Of a stretch of DNA of 64,000 nt, positions 38,304-48,099 are shown piece after piece. The translations under genes were made by a program, and so were the position numbers. The stretch spans positions 35,275-99,274 of the forward strand of contig NZ_BBAS01000005.1 in assembly GCF_001311375.1 (NCBI RefSeq), in the 5' to 3' direction. The notes beneath the pieces are model-generated. The model saw nothing but the letters and a program-made list of their open reading frames with translations, searched no databases and was not told where the DNA came from. Position 1 is the first letter of the stretch. Every line of letters starts with the position of its first letter. The DNA is from Limosilactobacillus equigenerosi DSM 18793 = JCM 14505 (lineage in GTDB: Bacteria > Bacillota > Bacilli > Lactobacillales > Lactobacillaceae).

Positions 38304-39119
38304 CTAAATAAATTCAAATGGTTCGGTATTTACCGTACTCGTTAGGACCTTAAGATCCCACCCTTGGGCTTGTGACCAATCCATTAACAACGTTGCTAAT
38401 TGGTGGGCTGCCACCACTTCAATATGGTGTCCCGGATCAACGACCACTAACTCGGCGGCTTGAATATCTTGGGCGACATGATAACTCAAGTCCCCCGTCA
38501 CATATGCGTCGGCTCCGGCTTCCTTCGCGGCTTGGTAAAAACTCCCGCCCGCGCCACCAAGAATCGCCACACGCTTGATGGTTTTTGCGGTTTCTGGTTG
38601 AATTAACCGCACCGCGGGAACCTGAAAGCGTTGCTTAACGAGCTGCGCTAATTCGCTGGGCGTTACGGCCGTTGGTAAATCCCCAATTCGACCCATCCCG
38701 ACGGCTTCCATCGTATGGGGATCAGCGCCACTAATGGCAAATTTTTCAACTTTCGTTAAACCTAATTGGGCCGCTAGCCAATCATTCATCCCGCCGTTGG
38801 CACTATCTAAGTTCGTATGCGCGGAATAAACCGTGATACCATGCGTCAATAAATCCGCATACATTTGGTTTTGTGGGTTTGACAAATCCAAATCTTTGGC
38901 TGGTTTAAACATCAACGGATGATGCGAGAAAATGACATCGACCCCTTGTTCAATTGCCTCTTGAACCACCGCGGGACGGACGTCTAAACACGTCATAACG
39001 GTTTTAACCTTGGCAGCTGGATTGCCCAATTGCAAACCAACATGATCCCAGTTTTCCGCTAAACTGGGATCGGCAAATAATTCAAATTGCTTAATGATTG
39101 CTGGTAACTTCAACATCAC
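38304..39119 (-). CDS. NIF3/YqfO-family metal-binding protein (Nif3-like dinuclear metal center)
   Basis: A 271-residue protein with conserved metal ligands: WDHVGLQLGNP, the VIFSHHPLMFKP His pair, VYSAHTNLDSANGGMN, AILGGAGGSFY, YVTGDLSYHVAQD and VVDPGHHIEVVA. It lacks the inserted CutA-like domain of the longer YqfO form. Often annotated as GTP cyclohydrolase I type 2, which is unproven. Overlaps trmK by 29 bp, the conserved trmK-yqfO pair. Confidence 0.9.
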   Translation of the reverse strand: MMLKLPAIIKQFELFADPSLAENWDHVGLQLGNPAAKVKTVMTCLDVRPAVVQEAIEQGVDVIFSHHPLMFKPAKDLDLSNPQNQMYADLLTHGITVYSAHTNLDSANGGMNDWLAAQLGLTKVEKFAISGADPHTMEAVGMGRIGDLPTAVTPSELAQLVKQRFQVPAVRLIQPETAKTIKRVAILGGAGGSFYQAAKEAGADAYVTGDLSYHVAQDIQAAELVVVDPGHHIEVVAAHQLATLLMDWSQAQGWDLKVLTSTVNTEPFEFI

Positions 39120-39810
39120 CTAAGACCTCCGTAATTAAGTGAATCTTGTGTTGATAATCATTAATCCGGTCGACGGGTGGTTGCGCCGCTTGTTGCATTT
39201 GTTGCAACGCAAATTGCATCCGTTGCCGTTCGGCCTGCCACTTTTCCGTAAAGACTGGGCCACCGTGCATGATTAATTCCGGTCCAAACGTTAATTCCCG
39301 TTCGTTATAGCGAACTGGCAATAACGTTGGTTCCGCCACGATGATTTCATAAATTTGATCATCTTCGGCGACTAACGTTTCATGCATAATTTCAAAATGG
39401 TGGGCAGCTAACCACGCCCGCAAGCCGGGTTCCCCAATATTCGGTTGTAAAATCAAGCGCTTCACGCCCACTAACTTGTCTAAATGGGCCGCTAAAATTT
39501 GCTTAATTAACGCCCCGCCCATTCCACAAATTGTAATCGTATCAATATGATCATTCGGTTCAATCGCCGCTAAACCATCTGCTAACCGCGGAATTAACCG
39601 GTCAGCTAAGCCATGCCGGCTGACTTCATGCTTGGCATTTTCAAAGGGTCCCTTGACGACTTCCCCAGCAACGGCAAATTCAATCCGGTCGTTCAATAAC
39701 AAGGCCGCCGGTAAATAAGCATGATCCGAGCCAATATCGGCTAAGCGTGCTCCTTGGGGAACTAAATCCGCCACCACTTGGAGCCGGTGAGATAAATTGG
39801 TTGCATCCAT
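39091..39810 (-). CDS. trmK: tRNA (adenine(22)-N(1))-methyltransferase TrmK
   Basis: A 239-residue SAM methyltransferase: RLQVVADLVPQGARLADIGSDHAYLPAALLL is motif I; AVAGEVVKGPFENAK, ADGLAAIEPNDHIDTITICGMGGALIKQIL and LILQPNIGEPGLRAWLA follow. The C-terminus is a coiled helical domain. m1A22 methylation of tRNA is established for the family. Upstream of and overlapping nif3. Confidence 0.92.
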   Translation of the reverse strand: MDATNLSHRLQVVADLVPQGARLADIGSDHAYLPAALLLNDRIEFAVAGEVVKGPFENAKHEVSRHGLADRLIPRLADGLAAIEPNDHIDTITICGMGGALIKQILAAHLDKLVGVKRLILQPNIGEPGLRAWLAAHHFEIMHETLVAEDDQIYEIIVAEPTLLPVRYNERELTFGPELIMHGGPVFTEKWQAERQRMQFALQQMQQAAQPPVDRINDYQHKIHLITEVLGDVEVTSNH

Positions 39811-39824
39811 AATAATTCCTTTCT

Positions 39825-40497
39825 CTAAACATCAACTTCATCGCTGAGGCGTTGAATCGATTCCTTCGTCCCAACAATCGTTAACTTATCATTTTCACAA
39901 ATAATATCAGTAGCTTGCGGCATTTCATTCACTTCATCGTTAGCTTCAATAATTGCCAACACGTTGACCCCGAAGCGTTGCCGTAAGTTTAATTTTTCCA
40001 AGGTTTGGTTAATGAACTTTGGATTGCGAATCGTGACTTCGGCGAGCATCATATGATCATTAATGTAAACATAATCCAAGACACTCCGGTTTAATTGGTT
40101 AAAAATTAACCGTTCGGCCGTATCATGTTCGGGGCGCACCACGTGATCAGCCCCAATTTTTTTCTAACACCCGGGCATGGTGAATATTTTCCGCCCGACA
40201 GGTGACGTCTTTGCCCCCTTGTTCTTTGATCAATAAGGTGGCCATAATACTAGCTTCGATGTTTTGCCCAATCGAGATGTAGACATGATCAAACGACCCC
40301 ACTGCTAAATCAAGCAAGGCTTCTTCATCTTCGGCGTTGGCTACGACGGCCCGCATGACAATATTAGCCGCTTCATTGATGACTTCAGGATCGTTATCAA
40401 TTGCCAAGACTTCTTGACCAGCTTTTGCCAAGTGCCGACAAATGGTCATCCCGAATTTCCCGAGTCCAATCACGACATAACTTTCTTTTTTAGCCAA
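39825..40497 (-). CDS. ktrA: Potassium channel regulatory subunit KtrA (frameshifted)
   Basis: An RCK (TrkA-N/TrkA-C) protein gating KtrB by nucleotide binding. The Rossmann motif is YVVIGLGKFGMTICRHLAKAGQEVLAIDND; ISIGQNIEASIMATLLIKEQG follows. One extra base in the T-run at about 40156-40162 breaks the frame at RVLEKIGADHVVRPEHD. The C-terminal RCK_C domain contains KLNLRQRFGVNVLAI and DKLTIVGTKESIQRL. About 223 residues. Overlaps the ktrB end by 8 bp. Confidence 0.93.
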
Positions 40498-41832
40498 TTA
40501 AAACACTCTCCTCTGGATAATGGTAGGTTTGCTTTGCTGGTTGGGCGTTAAAAATCGAGAACATCACGGTATAAATTCCAACCCGCCCAATAAACATTAA
40601 AATCATAATTACAACTTGACCGACAAAATTTAACGTCGGCGTAATGCCAAGCGAAATCCCGGTCGTCCCGAAGGCTGCCACAGTTTCAAAAATGACGTAC
40701 GACAATGGATCTTTTTCCGGTAGCGCTTGCGTGGCCACTAAAATCAGCACTGCCAATAAAATCAGCATAAACGATAAGAATAATAAGGTTAAGGCCCGGA
40801 AAATATTTTCTTGCGTGAACCGGCGATTGGCTAGGACAGTATCACTTTTACCTCGTAAGGTCGCAATACTTTGCAGGGCGATTAAACCAACCGTGGTGGT
40901 TTTAACCCCACCGGCCGTTGACCCTGGCGCCCCACCGATAAACATCATAATCGCCGTCACCGCGATACTCGCGTCCGTCAAGTTTTGATACGGAATTGTC
41001 GTCAACCCCGCAGTCCGGGGCGTAATCGCCATAAAAATCGTGTTCATAATCCGATTCAATGGTGACATTTCAGCACTAAAACGCGCTAAGTTGTGCTCCA
41101 AAATGAAGTAGACCACTAGCGAAATAAACATTAAGACCGCCCCAGTCCGAAGCGCTAACTTGGTATGTAATGTCATCCGATGCCGTTTGTGATATTCAAG
41201 AATATCTTGCCAGACTAAGAACCCAAAGGACCCAGCAATAATCAAACCGGCCGTAATCAATAGGAAGTATGGATCATTCTTAAAGTTTTCCAAGCTATTC
41301 CCAAATAAATCGAACCCCGCATTACAAAACGCCGAAATTGACTGGAAGACACTCAACCATAAGCCGTGACGCCAGCCATACTTAGGAACCAAATCAACCG
41401 CTAAGAGCGCCGCCCCCGCCCCTTGAATCAATAAGGATAGCCGAATGATCAAGTAAACGACCCGACTTTGCGAGAGGTGATCCAGATTAAGCGCTTCTTG
41501 CGTCAACAATTGCGTTGAAATTCGCATTTGCCGTTTGGTAATGATGAACCCCATCACCACAAAGGTCATGAACCCCAGCCCCCCGATTTCAACGAGGAGG
41601 GCAATCACCAACTGCCAAACCACGTCCAATGGGTTGCCGTATCAACTAGTAATAAACCCGTCACACATGTCGCACTCGTCGACGTAAATAAAGCGGTCAT
41701 CCAACTCGTTTCTAGCCCATCACGTGTCGCAATTGGTAATTTTAATAGCAACATCCCAATTAGAATGACGAAGATGAAGCCCGCCGTTAACACTTTCGGG
41801 ACTGAATATTTCCGATGATTAATTTCAATCAA
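40490..41832 (-). CDS. ktrB: Potassium uptake protein KtrB (frameshifted)
   Basis: A TrkH/KtrB-type K+ translocating membrane subunit with four pore repeats. The first filter region is FTSTSATCVTGL; others are FQSISAFCNAGFD, ITPRTAGLT and FETVAAFGTTGISLGI. KYSVPKVLTAGFIFVILIGMLLLKLPIA forms the first helix. A missing base near 41618 separates the first ~70 residues (join WFGQLVIALLVEIGGLGFMTF). With ktrA it makes a complete Na+-dependent K+ importer, a second potassium system beside kup. Confidence 0.93.
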
Positions 41833-42004
41833 AAAATCGTTCCTCCTTACATCCCTATCGATTCTACTTGATTTTAGGTGGCTGTGGCAAATGATTTCTT
41901 AATGAACATACGGGGTGTTTCACCGGCACGAGCCTGGTGGATAACTAACTTTAACTATGCTCCCCAGCACCAAGCTAGTGGATAGCTAGGATCGCAACCT
42001 ATTA

Positions 42005-43794
42005 CTAAAAAGCGCCACCCCCGCTACTGCCACCAAATCCACCACTCGAACCACTAGAGAAGCTCCCACTGCCACCGTTCCCGGATCCGGTAACCGCAGT
42101 TAAGTTACTCGAGAGCATCCCAGTAAATGACTGGCTTAAATGATGGGTGGCATAAATTTGCCACAAGCTAATATCAGCTTCGAACGCCGTTGCTGGGAAT
42201 TCCACTTGTAATTGCTTGATAACTTTATTTGCTAAGCCAAACGCCACGGCGTACGGCATCACTTGTTCCCAAAAAAATCAGTTCACCGACGTCTTTGGTC
42301 TTAAACTGACCAATATCTTGCAACATATGCTTGAAGCCCCGCACGGCCATCACTTGCTGAGCCCCGTCCTCACTGTACGGACTTAGGCGCCGGCGGATCA
42401 GCCAATCACCAAGAACGGTCATGCCACCTGCCCAAGCTAACAGGCCGGCCAGGAGCCAATAACCATGCTCAGTTGGCAGATAATCCCAACAACTCCCCCA
42501 TAAGAAGCACCACAGCAACATTAAGATCACTGCTAACCACCCCAGGACTGAGCGTAATTGTTTCCGGTTCGCAATTGTAGCTGCATTAAGCTCCCCAGTA
42601 TGCAACGCCGTTTGGTAGTAACTCTTGGTCCAAGTAGCTAATTCCTTACTAAATTGCGTTGCGGTCGCGTTCGAACTTGTTTTCAGCTGGCTTAACTTAA
42701 ACGCCTGACCATTCCCAAAATCATTAAATAAGGTTGCTAACAAGGATTTCGCTGGGGTCGTTGGCGTCGTTTGCACCTCATAATCCGGCTTTGCCCCGGC
42801 AATTGGGATAATCTTCAATTTCCCTTGGCCCGCTAACCAGGTTAAATAGGCCGGTAGCGCCACCTGGGGGTTAGGGCGTTTGGCGCCATCCAACGTCAGC
42901 GCTAACACTGGATCAACCGTTGGAATTGCGTAATTATGTGGTAACTTCGTGGCGCGTTGCACGGGCACCCCTTGTTTTTTTACGCGTCAAACTAAACATC
43001 ACCCACCCACTTGGGAGCGCAATTATGACACTAATTAACATCCAGGTAATGACTTGCCACCGGTGGCGCTTCGCTGCGGTTTGGCGACTTAAGCGCGCTT
43101 CTTGGGTCTGAATTTGGTGCAGGCGGTTTGCATCCCGGCGATTCGAGTTCGAGGGCGTTAACGCGGTGGGAAAAGCGACATGGGTTTCGACAAATTGCCC
43201 ACTTGGAACAGCTGGCACCGTCATGATGACCCGGCCGGCGTGACGATCAACTTTCGTCTGCCCCGTTAGCGGCCCATGAGTCCACGCTTGCAAGTGATGT
43301 ACCGGATGGTCGCCTGGTAATTGCACGGTAATCTTGACGTGATTTAAATCACATTCCCAGGCTGACCCAATCACCTTAAAATTCAATTCGGCCATATCGC
43401 GCCAGTTCACAATCGCATGTGTTAGCCGGTATTTCAAGGTGACTTGATATGAATCGCCGTCTGAAACTTGATGATAAATCTTAAAGCGGTACTGCTTCCC
43501 CGCTTTCGTTAAGTCATAGGCGGGCTTGCCGGCCGGACTCGATACTTGTGGCTTGGTTAAGCGCATGCCTTGGCCGACCGCTTGGTTATAGTAAACGCCA
43601 CGATGATCACCATCAAACTTAAAACGGATGGTCCGGGTCACATCAATCGAACCATCTGGCTTTACTTGTAAGTTAACGTTCATCTTAGTGACTTCATAAT
43701 CTGCATCCGCGTTGGCTGGCATCGTTGGCATTAACCACCAAGCCACCACCAGCATGCCTAGGACTACCGTCAACTGCTTAAGAAATCGTTTCAT
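42005..43794 (-). CDS. DUF2207 membrane protein (two frameshifts)
   Basis: A secreted/membrane protein of ~596 residues. A signal peptide (FLKQLTVVLGMLVVAWWLMPTMPANADA) precedes an extracellular beta domain with VTRTIRFKFDGDHRGVYYN and YRLTHAIVNWRDMAELNFKVIGSAWE. A transmembrane helix ...VITWMLISVIIALPSGWVMF follows, then cytosolic parts and two more helices near the middle. The end is a Gly/Ser-rich tail (GSSGGFGGSSGGGAF). Shifts lie in the T/A runs near 42969 and 42270. ATG at 43794 has AAAGG nine bases upstream. Function unknown. Confidence 0.85.
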
Positions 43795-43823
43795 GGCCAT
43801 TATCCTTTCTTACTGCTGAACGA

Positions 43824-44702
43824 TTACGGGCGCTTGCCTAATTCCCAAAAGGCCACCGCACTTGCTGCTGCGACATTGAGGGAATCAACGCCCACTTGCA
43901 TCGGAATTTTAATCGTGTAATCACTTTGCTCAATCGTCGTCGCCCGTAATCCTGGCCCTTCGGAACCGAGAATAATTGCAAGCCGGTCAACCTGTCCAAG
44001 TTGCGGATCACCAATACTTATCGTGTCGTGCCGTAACGCTAAGGCCGCCGTTTGGTACCCCAGGTCATGGAGCATTGCAATCCCGTTTGCTTCCCAAGTT
44101 TCGGCATCAACGTACGTCCATGGTACTTGGAAGACTCCCCCCATACTGGCGCGCGATGACCTCCGATATAAGGGATCACTGGAATCGGAGGTGATTAAGA
44201 CCCCATCAATTCCGAGGGCAGCCGCCGAGCGAAAAATCGCCCCAACATTGGCGGGATTAACCACGTGTTCCAAGACGGCGAGGCGCGGATGCTCACTTGG
44301 CAAACCTTGGATAAAGTCCGCTACTGTCAGCCGCTCCTGGCGCCGAAACACCGCTAACGCCCCGCGTAATAAATTGTAGCCTTTAAGTGATTGCAACAAT
44401 TCCGTCGGGGCCACATAAATTGGCAACTTGGCCCAATCAACCGTTGTCCCTGTGGCATTGGCTTGGATTTCCGTCGCTAACTCGCTTAAATCGCGGTCTA
44501 AAACACTAGCTTCAACCAACATTGACACCGGTTCGTAACCAGCGCGAATCGCGCGTTCAATCACCTTCGGACTTTCGGCGATAAACAAGCCGGGGTGTTG
44601 CGGTTGATAATGAAATAACTGCGCCTCGGTTAACTTAGTGTACACGGCCAAATTCGGCTCATCCCAGGTTGAGACCGGAATTAAATTTTCAAACATCATC
44701 AT
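43824..44702 (-). CDS. SpoU/TrmH-family RNA 2'-O-methyltransferase
   Basis: A 292-residue SPOUT enzyme. The N-terminal substrate-binding part (GLFIAESPKVIERAIRAGYEP) precedes the knotted catalytic domain with motif 1 EHVVNPANVGAIFRSAAALGIDG, motif 2 LAIILGSEGPGL and motif 3 IPMQVGVDSLNVAAASAVAFWEL. The target (rRNA or tRNA) cannot be assigned. Monocistronic. Confidence 0.88.
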   Translation of the reverse strand: MMMFENLIPVSTWDEPNLAVYTKLTEAQLFHYQPQHPGLFIAESPKVIERAIRAGYEPVSMLVEASVLDRDLSELATEIQANATGTTVDWAKLPIYVAPTELLQSLKGYNLLRGALAVFRRQERLTVADFIQGLPSEHPRLAVLEHVVNPANVGAIFRSAAALGIDGVLITSDSSDPLYRRSSRASMGGVFQVPWTYVDAETWEANGIAMLHDLGYQTAALALRHDTISIGDPQLGQVDRLAIILGSEGPGLRATTIEQSDYTIKIPMQVGVDSLNVAAASAVAFWELGKRP

Positions 44703-44780
44703 TTCCTTTACTTTTTAAAATTTATCTTCATTATAGAAACAATGATCTTCCCCGTCTAGTTCCAATCGATTCGCTAATTA

Positions 44781-44818
44781 AAAAAAAGGATAAGGTGCCC
44801 CCCTAGGCATCTTATCCA
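44781..44818 (-). terminator. Rho-independent terminator after the DUF389 gene
   Basis: GGATAAGGTGCC (44789-44800) pairs with GGCATCTTATCC (44807-44818); eight T residues follow on the minus strand. Confidence 0.88.
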
Positions 44819-44893
44819 GCTAAACTATCGTTTTTACCCTCCGATGTTACAGCAACCATTGTGATCAACCACTTACTATAAGTCAACAAATCC

Positions 44894-46160
44894 TTAATTT
44901 ACGGATTGATTGTCCGGCACAAACTTCACTTGATCAACTTGCGGTAGCGTCTGCTTAATCTTGGTCGTTAATTGTGCTTGATCATCATCACTCACCGGCG
45001 AATTAACTACAATTTCAACGTCATAACTTTGCCGGACACTGCCCTTTCCCAAAACGTCGTAATTACTTTGGACACTAATCTTAACTAATCGATCATCCAA
45101 TTCCGTTTTGGCAATTCGCCGGATTTTGGCTAACTTTTTAGTAACATTAAGTTCTTGTTGCGCCTGATAATCTTTCCGATTGTCATTAATTAAATTGTTG
45201 AGATAGCGATTATAATCCCGACTGGTTAATTCATTTAAATCCGCCACTTGGATAATTTCTAAATCATAGGCTTGTAAATGATACTGCCGCCGAGCCGCCA
45301 TGATTTGCTGAATTTGATCTTGATTTAAATTGACCTGGGCAACGGACAACCGAATTTGCTTCGCTTTCAGATCAACTGATTGCGCAATAATCGTCCCATG
45401 CTTAATTTTGTCATCAATCAAAGCTTGGATGTTGCGTTGGGCGACTGTCGCTTGCACAACTTGTTTCGTCGTGATAGCACTCGGAATCCCGCCTAAAATA
45501 ATCAGCAGAATCGTTAAAATCCGCATGACAGGACGGCGCTCAATCCCGCGAGTTTCCCGCCGATAGATTAACTTCACCCCAATAATGGCCGTTAGCATAA
45601 TAAAAAAATGAATTAATTAAAAAGAGGTACAACGCGCCCCCAAAGTACGACCAATTACCTTGGGATAACCCATATCCCGCCGTACATAAAGGGGGCATTA
45701 ACGCCGTGGCAATCGCCACTCCTGGCACAATATTATTAGCTTGACATTTGGTCGCTCCAATCACCCCGGCCGTTCCCCCGAAGATGGCAATTAACATATC
45801 CCACAGTGTTGGCGCCGTCCGATTTAAAATTTCACTCCCTCCCGTCGTAATCGGGGTTAATTTGAAATATATAGCTGACGCTAATAAACTAATTGCGACC
45901 TCAATCAATAACGTCGCGCCCGCTTTGACAAATAACGGGCGTCGCGAAGCCACAATCCCAACCCCTAATCCTAAAATCGGCCCCATTAACGGCGAAATTA
46001 ACATCGCTCCAATGATCGTCGCCACCGAGTTCATGTTCAAGCCGACACTGGCAATCCCAATCGCACACGTTAAAATCACCAAGTCCATTAACTGCAACTG
46101 ACTGTCGGCCGTAATTTGGGCCACAAATTCATGATACCGATACTGCTTCGTTTCATCCAT
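44894..46160 (-). CDS. DUF389 (TIGR00341-type) membrane protein (frameshifted)
   Basis: About 421 residues. The N-terminal membrane part has the DUF389 signature GLNMNSVATIIGAMLISPLMGPILGLGVGIV and NNIVPGVAIATALMPPLCTAGYGLSQGNW. One extra base in the A-run near 45603-45609 breaks the frame at INSFFIMLTAIIGVKL. The soluble C-terminal part (about 200-421) is charged and extracytoplasmic or cytosolic. Function unknown; monocistronic between two terminators. Confidence 0.87.
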
Positions 46161-46228
46161 TGGCCTTAATCCCTCATCTCCATAATTGATTAAATTATTT
46201 TTTAGTATATCGCAAACAGCAAGAAAAC

Positions 46229-46257
46229 GACTAACCCGATTTGGTTAGTCTTTTTTT
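46229..46257. terminator. Hairpin terminator between the hsd island and the DUF389 gene
   Basis: GACTAACC (46229-46236) pairs perfectly with GGTTAGTC (46243-46250). T7 on the plus side and TTTT on the minus side allow use in both directions; minus-strand hsd transcripts would meet it first. Confidence 0.75.
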
Positions 46258-46269
46258 GAGTTGGTCTCC

Positions 46270-46663
46270 TTATGTCGGAGATAAGTAAATTCGACTGTAA
46301 GATTGAGATTCATCTTTAATCACAAATCCATATTCATTGGTTAAATCACTCAAAGAAGTTCCTTTAACGAGGTTATCGATGATAAATTGAGCCTGTTTTT
46401 TTGATTAATCTCTGCTCCTTTATGATTGTTTGTTCGTACAAGCGTATAAATACACTTGAATTTGGTTCAATCACTTCAATAAAGTATGTTTCGTTATTAA
46501 CAGATTGTTGAGTATCAATCTGATTTAATTCGTGACCATCAACAATTGAAACATTCATCTTATGACGATTAAACCCGTACGTAATCAAAAATTCCACTAT
46601 GGAAACAATGCTACTGATTGCAGTACCAAACGACCCCCAATTTTTAATTATCCATGTAATCAT
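46270..46663 (-). CDS. Small membrane-anchored protein coupled to hsdS (frameshifted), unknown
   Basis: The start ATG overlaps the hsdS stop (ATGA). The N-terminus ITWIIKNWGSFGTAISSIVS and IVEFLITYGF is one membrane helix; the rest is polar: HELNQIDTQQSVNNETYFIEVI, PNSSVFIRLYEQTIIKEQRLI. One extra base in the T-run near 46395 cuts the frame; corrected, it continues QAQFIIDNLVKGTSLSDLTNEYGFVIKDE and stops at 46270, giving ~130 residues. I recognise no family. Its coupling suggests an accessory role for the restriction system, but this is inference. Confidence 0.6.
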
Positions 46664-48099
46664 GACAACAACCCTACTATTTCATCAATCTTATCAGCAA
46701 TCCGCCGTTGTTCGTCAAAAGACGGCAACGGAATTAAAAATTTACTAATTTTATCTTTCGAAATATTAGGTTGCGCCCCACCACTGCCTAACTCAATTAA
46801 CTTCTTTCTTGAATTTAGTAACCAATAAAAAAACATACCAATTAAATACACCATTAAAAGGTGTCATTCCACAGCAAGCTTGATTTGTAGTTAATGGAAA
46901 ATTCCCGACAATCCCTAACTTACCAATTGTCGCACCATACATTGCAATCAAAATATTACCAGGATTATTAATTTTTACAGAAGTATCAACTAATGCTTGC
47001 TCAGTAATTCTTTCAGAAACCTCCTTTATTATTCCATCATCAAATCCCCTGTTTTTAACCATGGAATACTACCATTTTCATAATATAAATTATTTTTTTT
47101 CTAGAAGGTGTTGCTCCAGCTTGCCAAACACCTAAATTCCCCAACCGTACCCATTCCCAACTATCCGGAATATCAAACGGCTTTTCATCTTCCGTAACTG
47201 CCGGTAATGTAGCTTGTTTCTTGATTTTCTTTGCTTTTACCAACTCAGCCTTTTCAGCTTGAATCTGTTTCAATAATTCACTCGCTGTTTCATCCGTTGG
47301 ATCTTGGTTAACCAACTTTCCTTTCATCGCTAATTCCAGCACCTTTTTTTGCAACGCTTTTTGCAAATCATCATACCGGTTTTGCGACACTTCAATTTGA
47401 TCAACTAACTCAAACAACTCATCGATTTTGTCTGCAATTCGCCGTTGTTCGTTAAAAGATGGAAGAGGGATTAGCAGTAACCTCATTTTATTAGGATTAA
47501 ATCGAGGTAAGTTAACTCCAGATGTCTCTTGGCTAATAATAGATTGAACATATCTACTATTTATTACATTTAACAAAAATTTATTTTCACAATTAATCCC
47601 GTTAAATGGAATTAATTCTGACGTACAATATCCGTTATCTGGAGCAATTAAATTTTTTTTAAGATAAGGTCGTAACTTACTAAATAAAATCTGTCCTTTA
47701 TTATATCCATACTTGTTACTTTTAGGTTTATCTTTAGTAACTTTGTAATTAATTATTTTCCCAGTATCGCTTTCAATATCTGCCAACTCTAAAATGTGTA
47801 TATCTTGTTTTATGTCATAAGGTGAATAAGACTTGGCACTTCCAATATTTGATATTTCCCCTAGCCGTACCCATTCCCAACTATCCGGAATTGCAAACGG
47901 CTTTTCATCTTCCGTAACTGCTGGCAATGTGGGTTGTTTTTTTAATCTTCTTTGCTTTTACCAACTCAGCCTTTTCAGCTTGAATCTGTTTTAACAATTC
48001 ACTCGCCGGTTCATCCATTGGATCTTGGTTCACTAGTTTCCCTTGCATGGCTAAAGTTAGGATGCGTTGCTTTAATGCTTTTGTATCAAGTTTATTCAT
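46660..48099 (-). CDS. hsdS: Type I restriction-modification specificity subunit HsdS (frameshifted)
   Basis: About 479 residues with two target-recognition domains (TRDs). The central conserved region LIPLPSFNEQRRIADKIDELFELVDQIE is echoed at the end as LIPLPSFDEQRRIADKIDEIVGLLS. The N-terminal helix KALKQRILTLAMQGKLVNQDP is repeated mid-protein. Each TRD is introduced by LPAVTEDEKPF-IPDSWEWVRLG. Shifts occur near 47940, 47085 and 46810. ATG at 48099 overlaps hsdM by eight bases (ATGAATAA). TRD sequence is AT-rich and unlike the flanking repeats. Confidence 0.9.
47147..47333. repeat. Intragenic hsdS direct repeat, copy 1
   Basis: A ~187-bp segment encoding KGKLVNQDP through SWEWVRLG before TRD2 recurs at 47867-48054 with few substitutions. 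These homologous arms could recombine to delete or exchange TRD1. Confidence 0.85.
47867..48054. repeat. Intragenic hsdS direct repeat, copy 2
   Basis: The counterpart of 47147-47333, located before TRD1, in the same orientation 720 bp apart. One extra base in a T-run here is the site of the first hsdS frameshift. Confidence 0.85.

Noticed and set aside
41833..42004. Third copy of the REP-like element between ktrB and the DUF2207 gene
   Set aside because: Small hairpins are present (AGCTA-TCCAC-TAGCT), but neither conserved end of the element is found.
44819..44893. Possible small gene between the DUF389 gene and its terminator
   Set aside because: No ORF with a ribosome site was found; it reads as an untranslated 3' segment.
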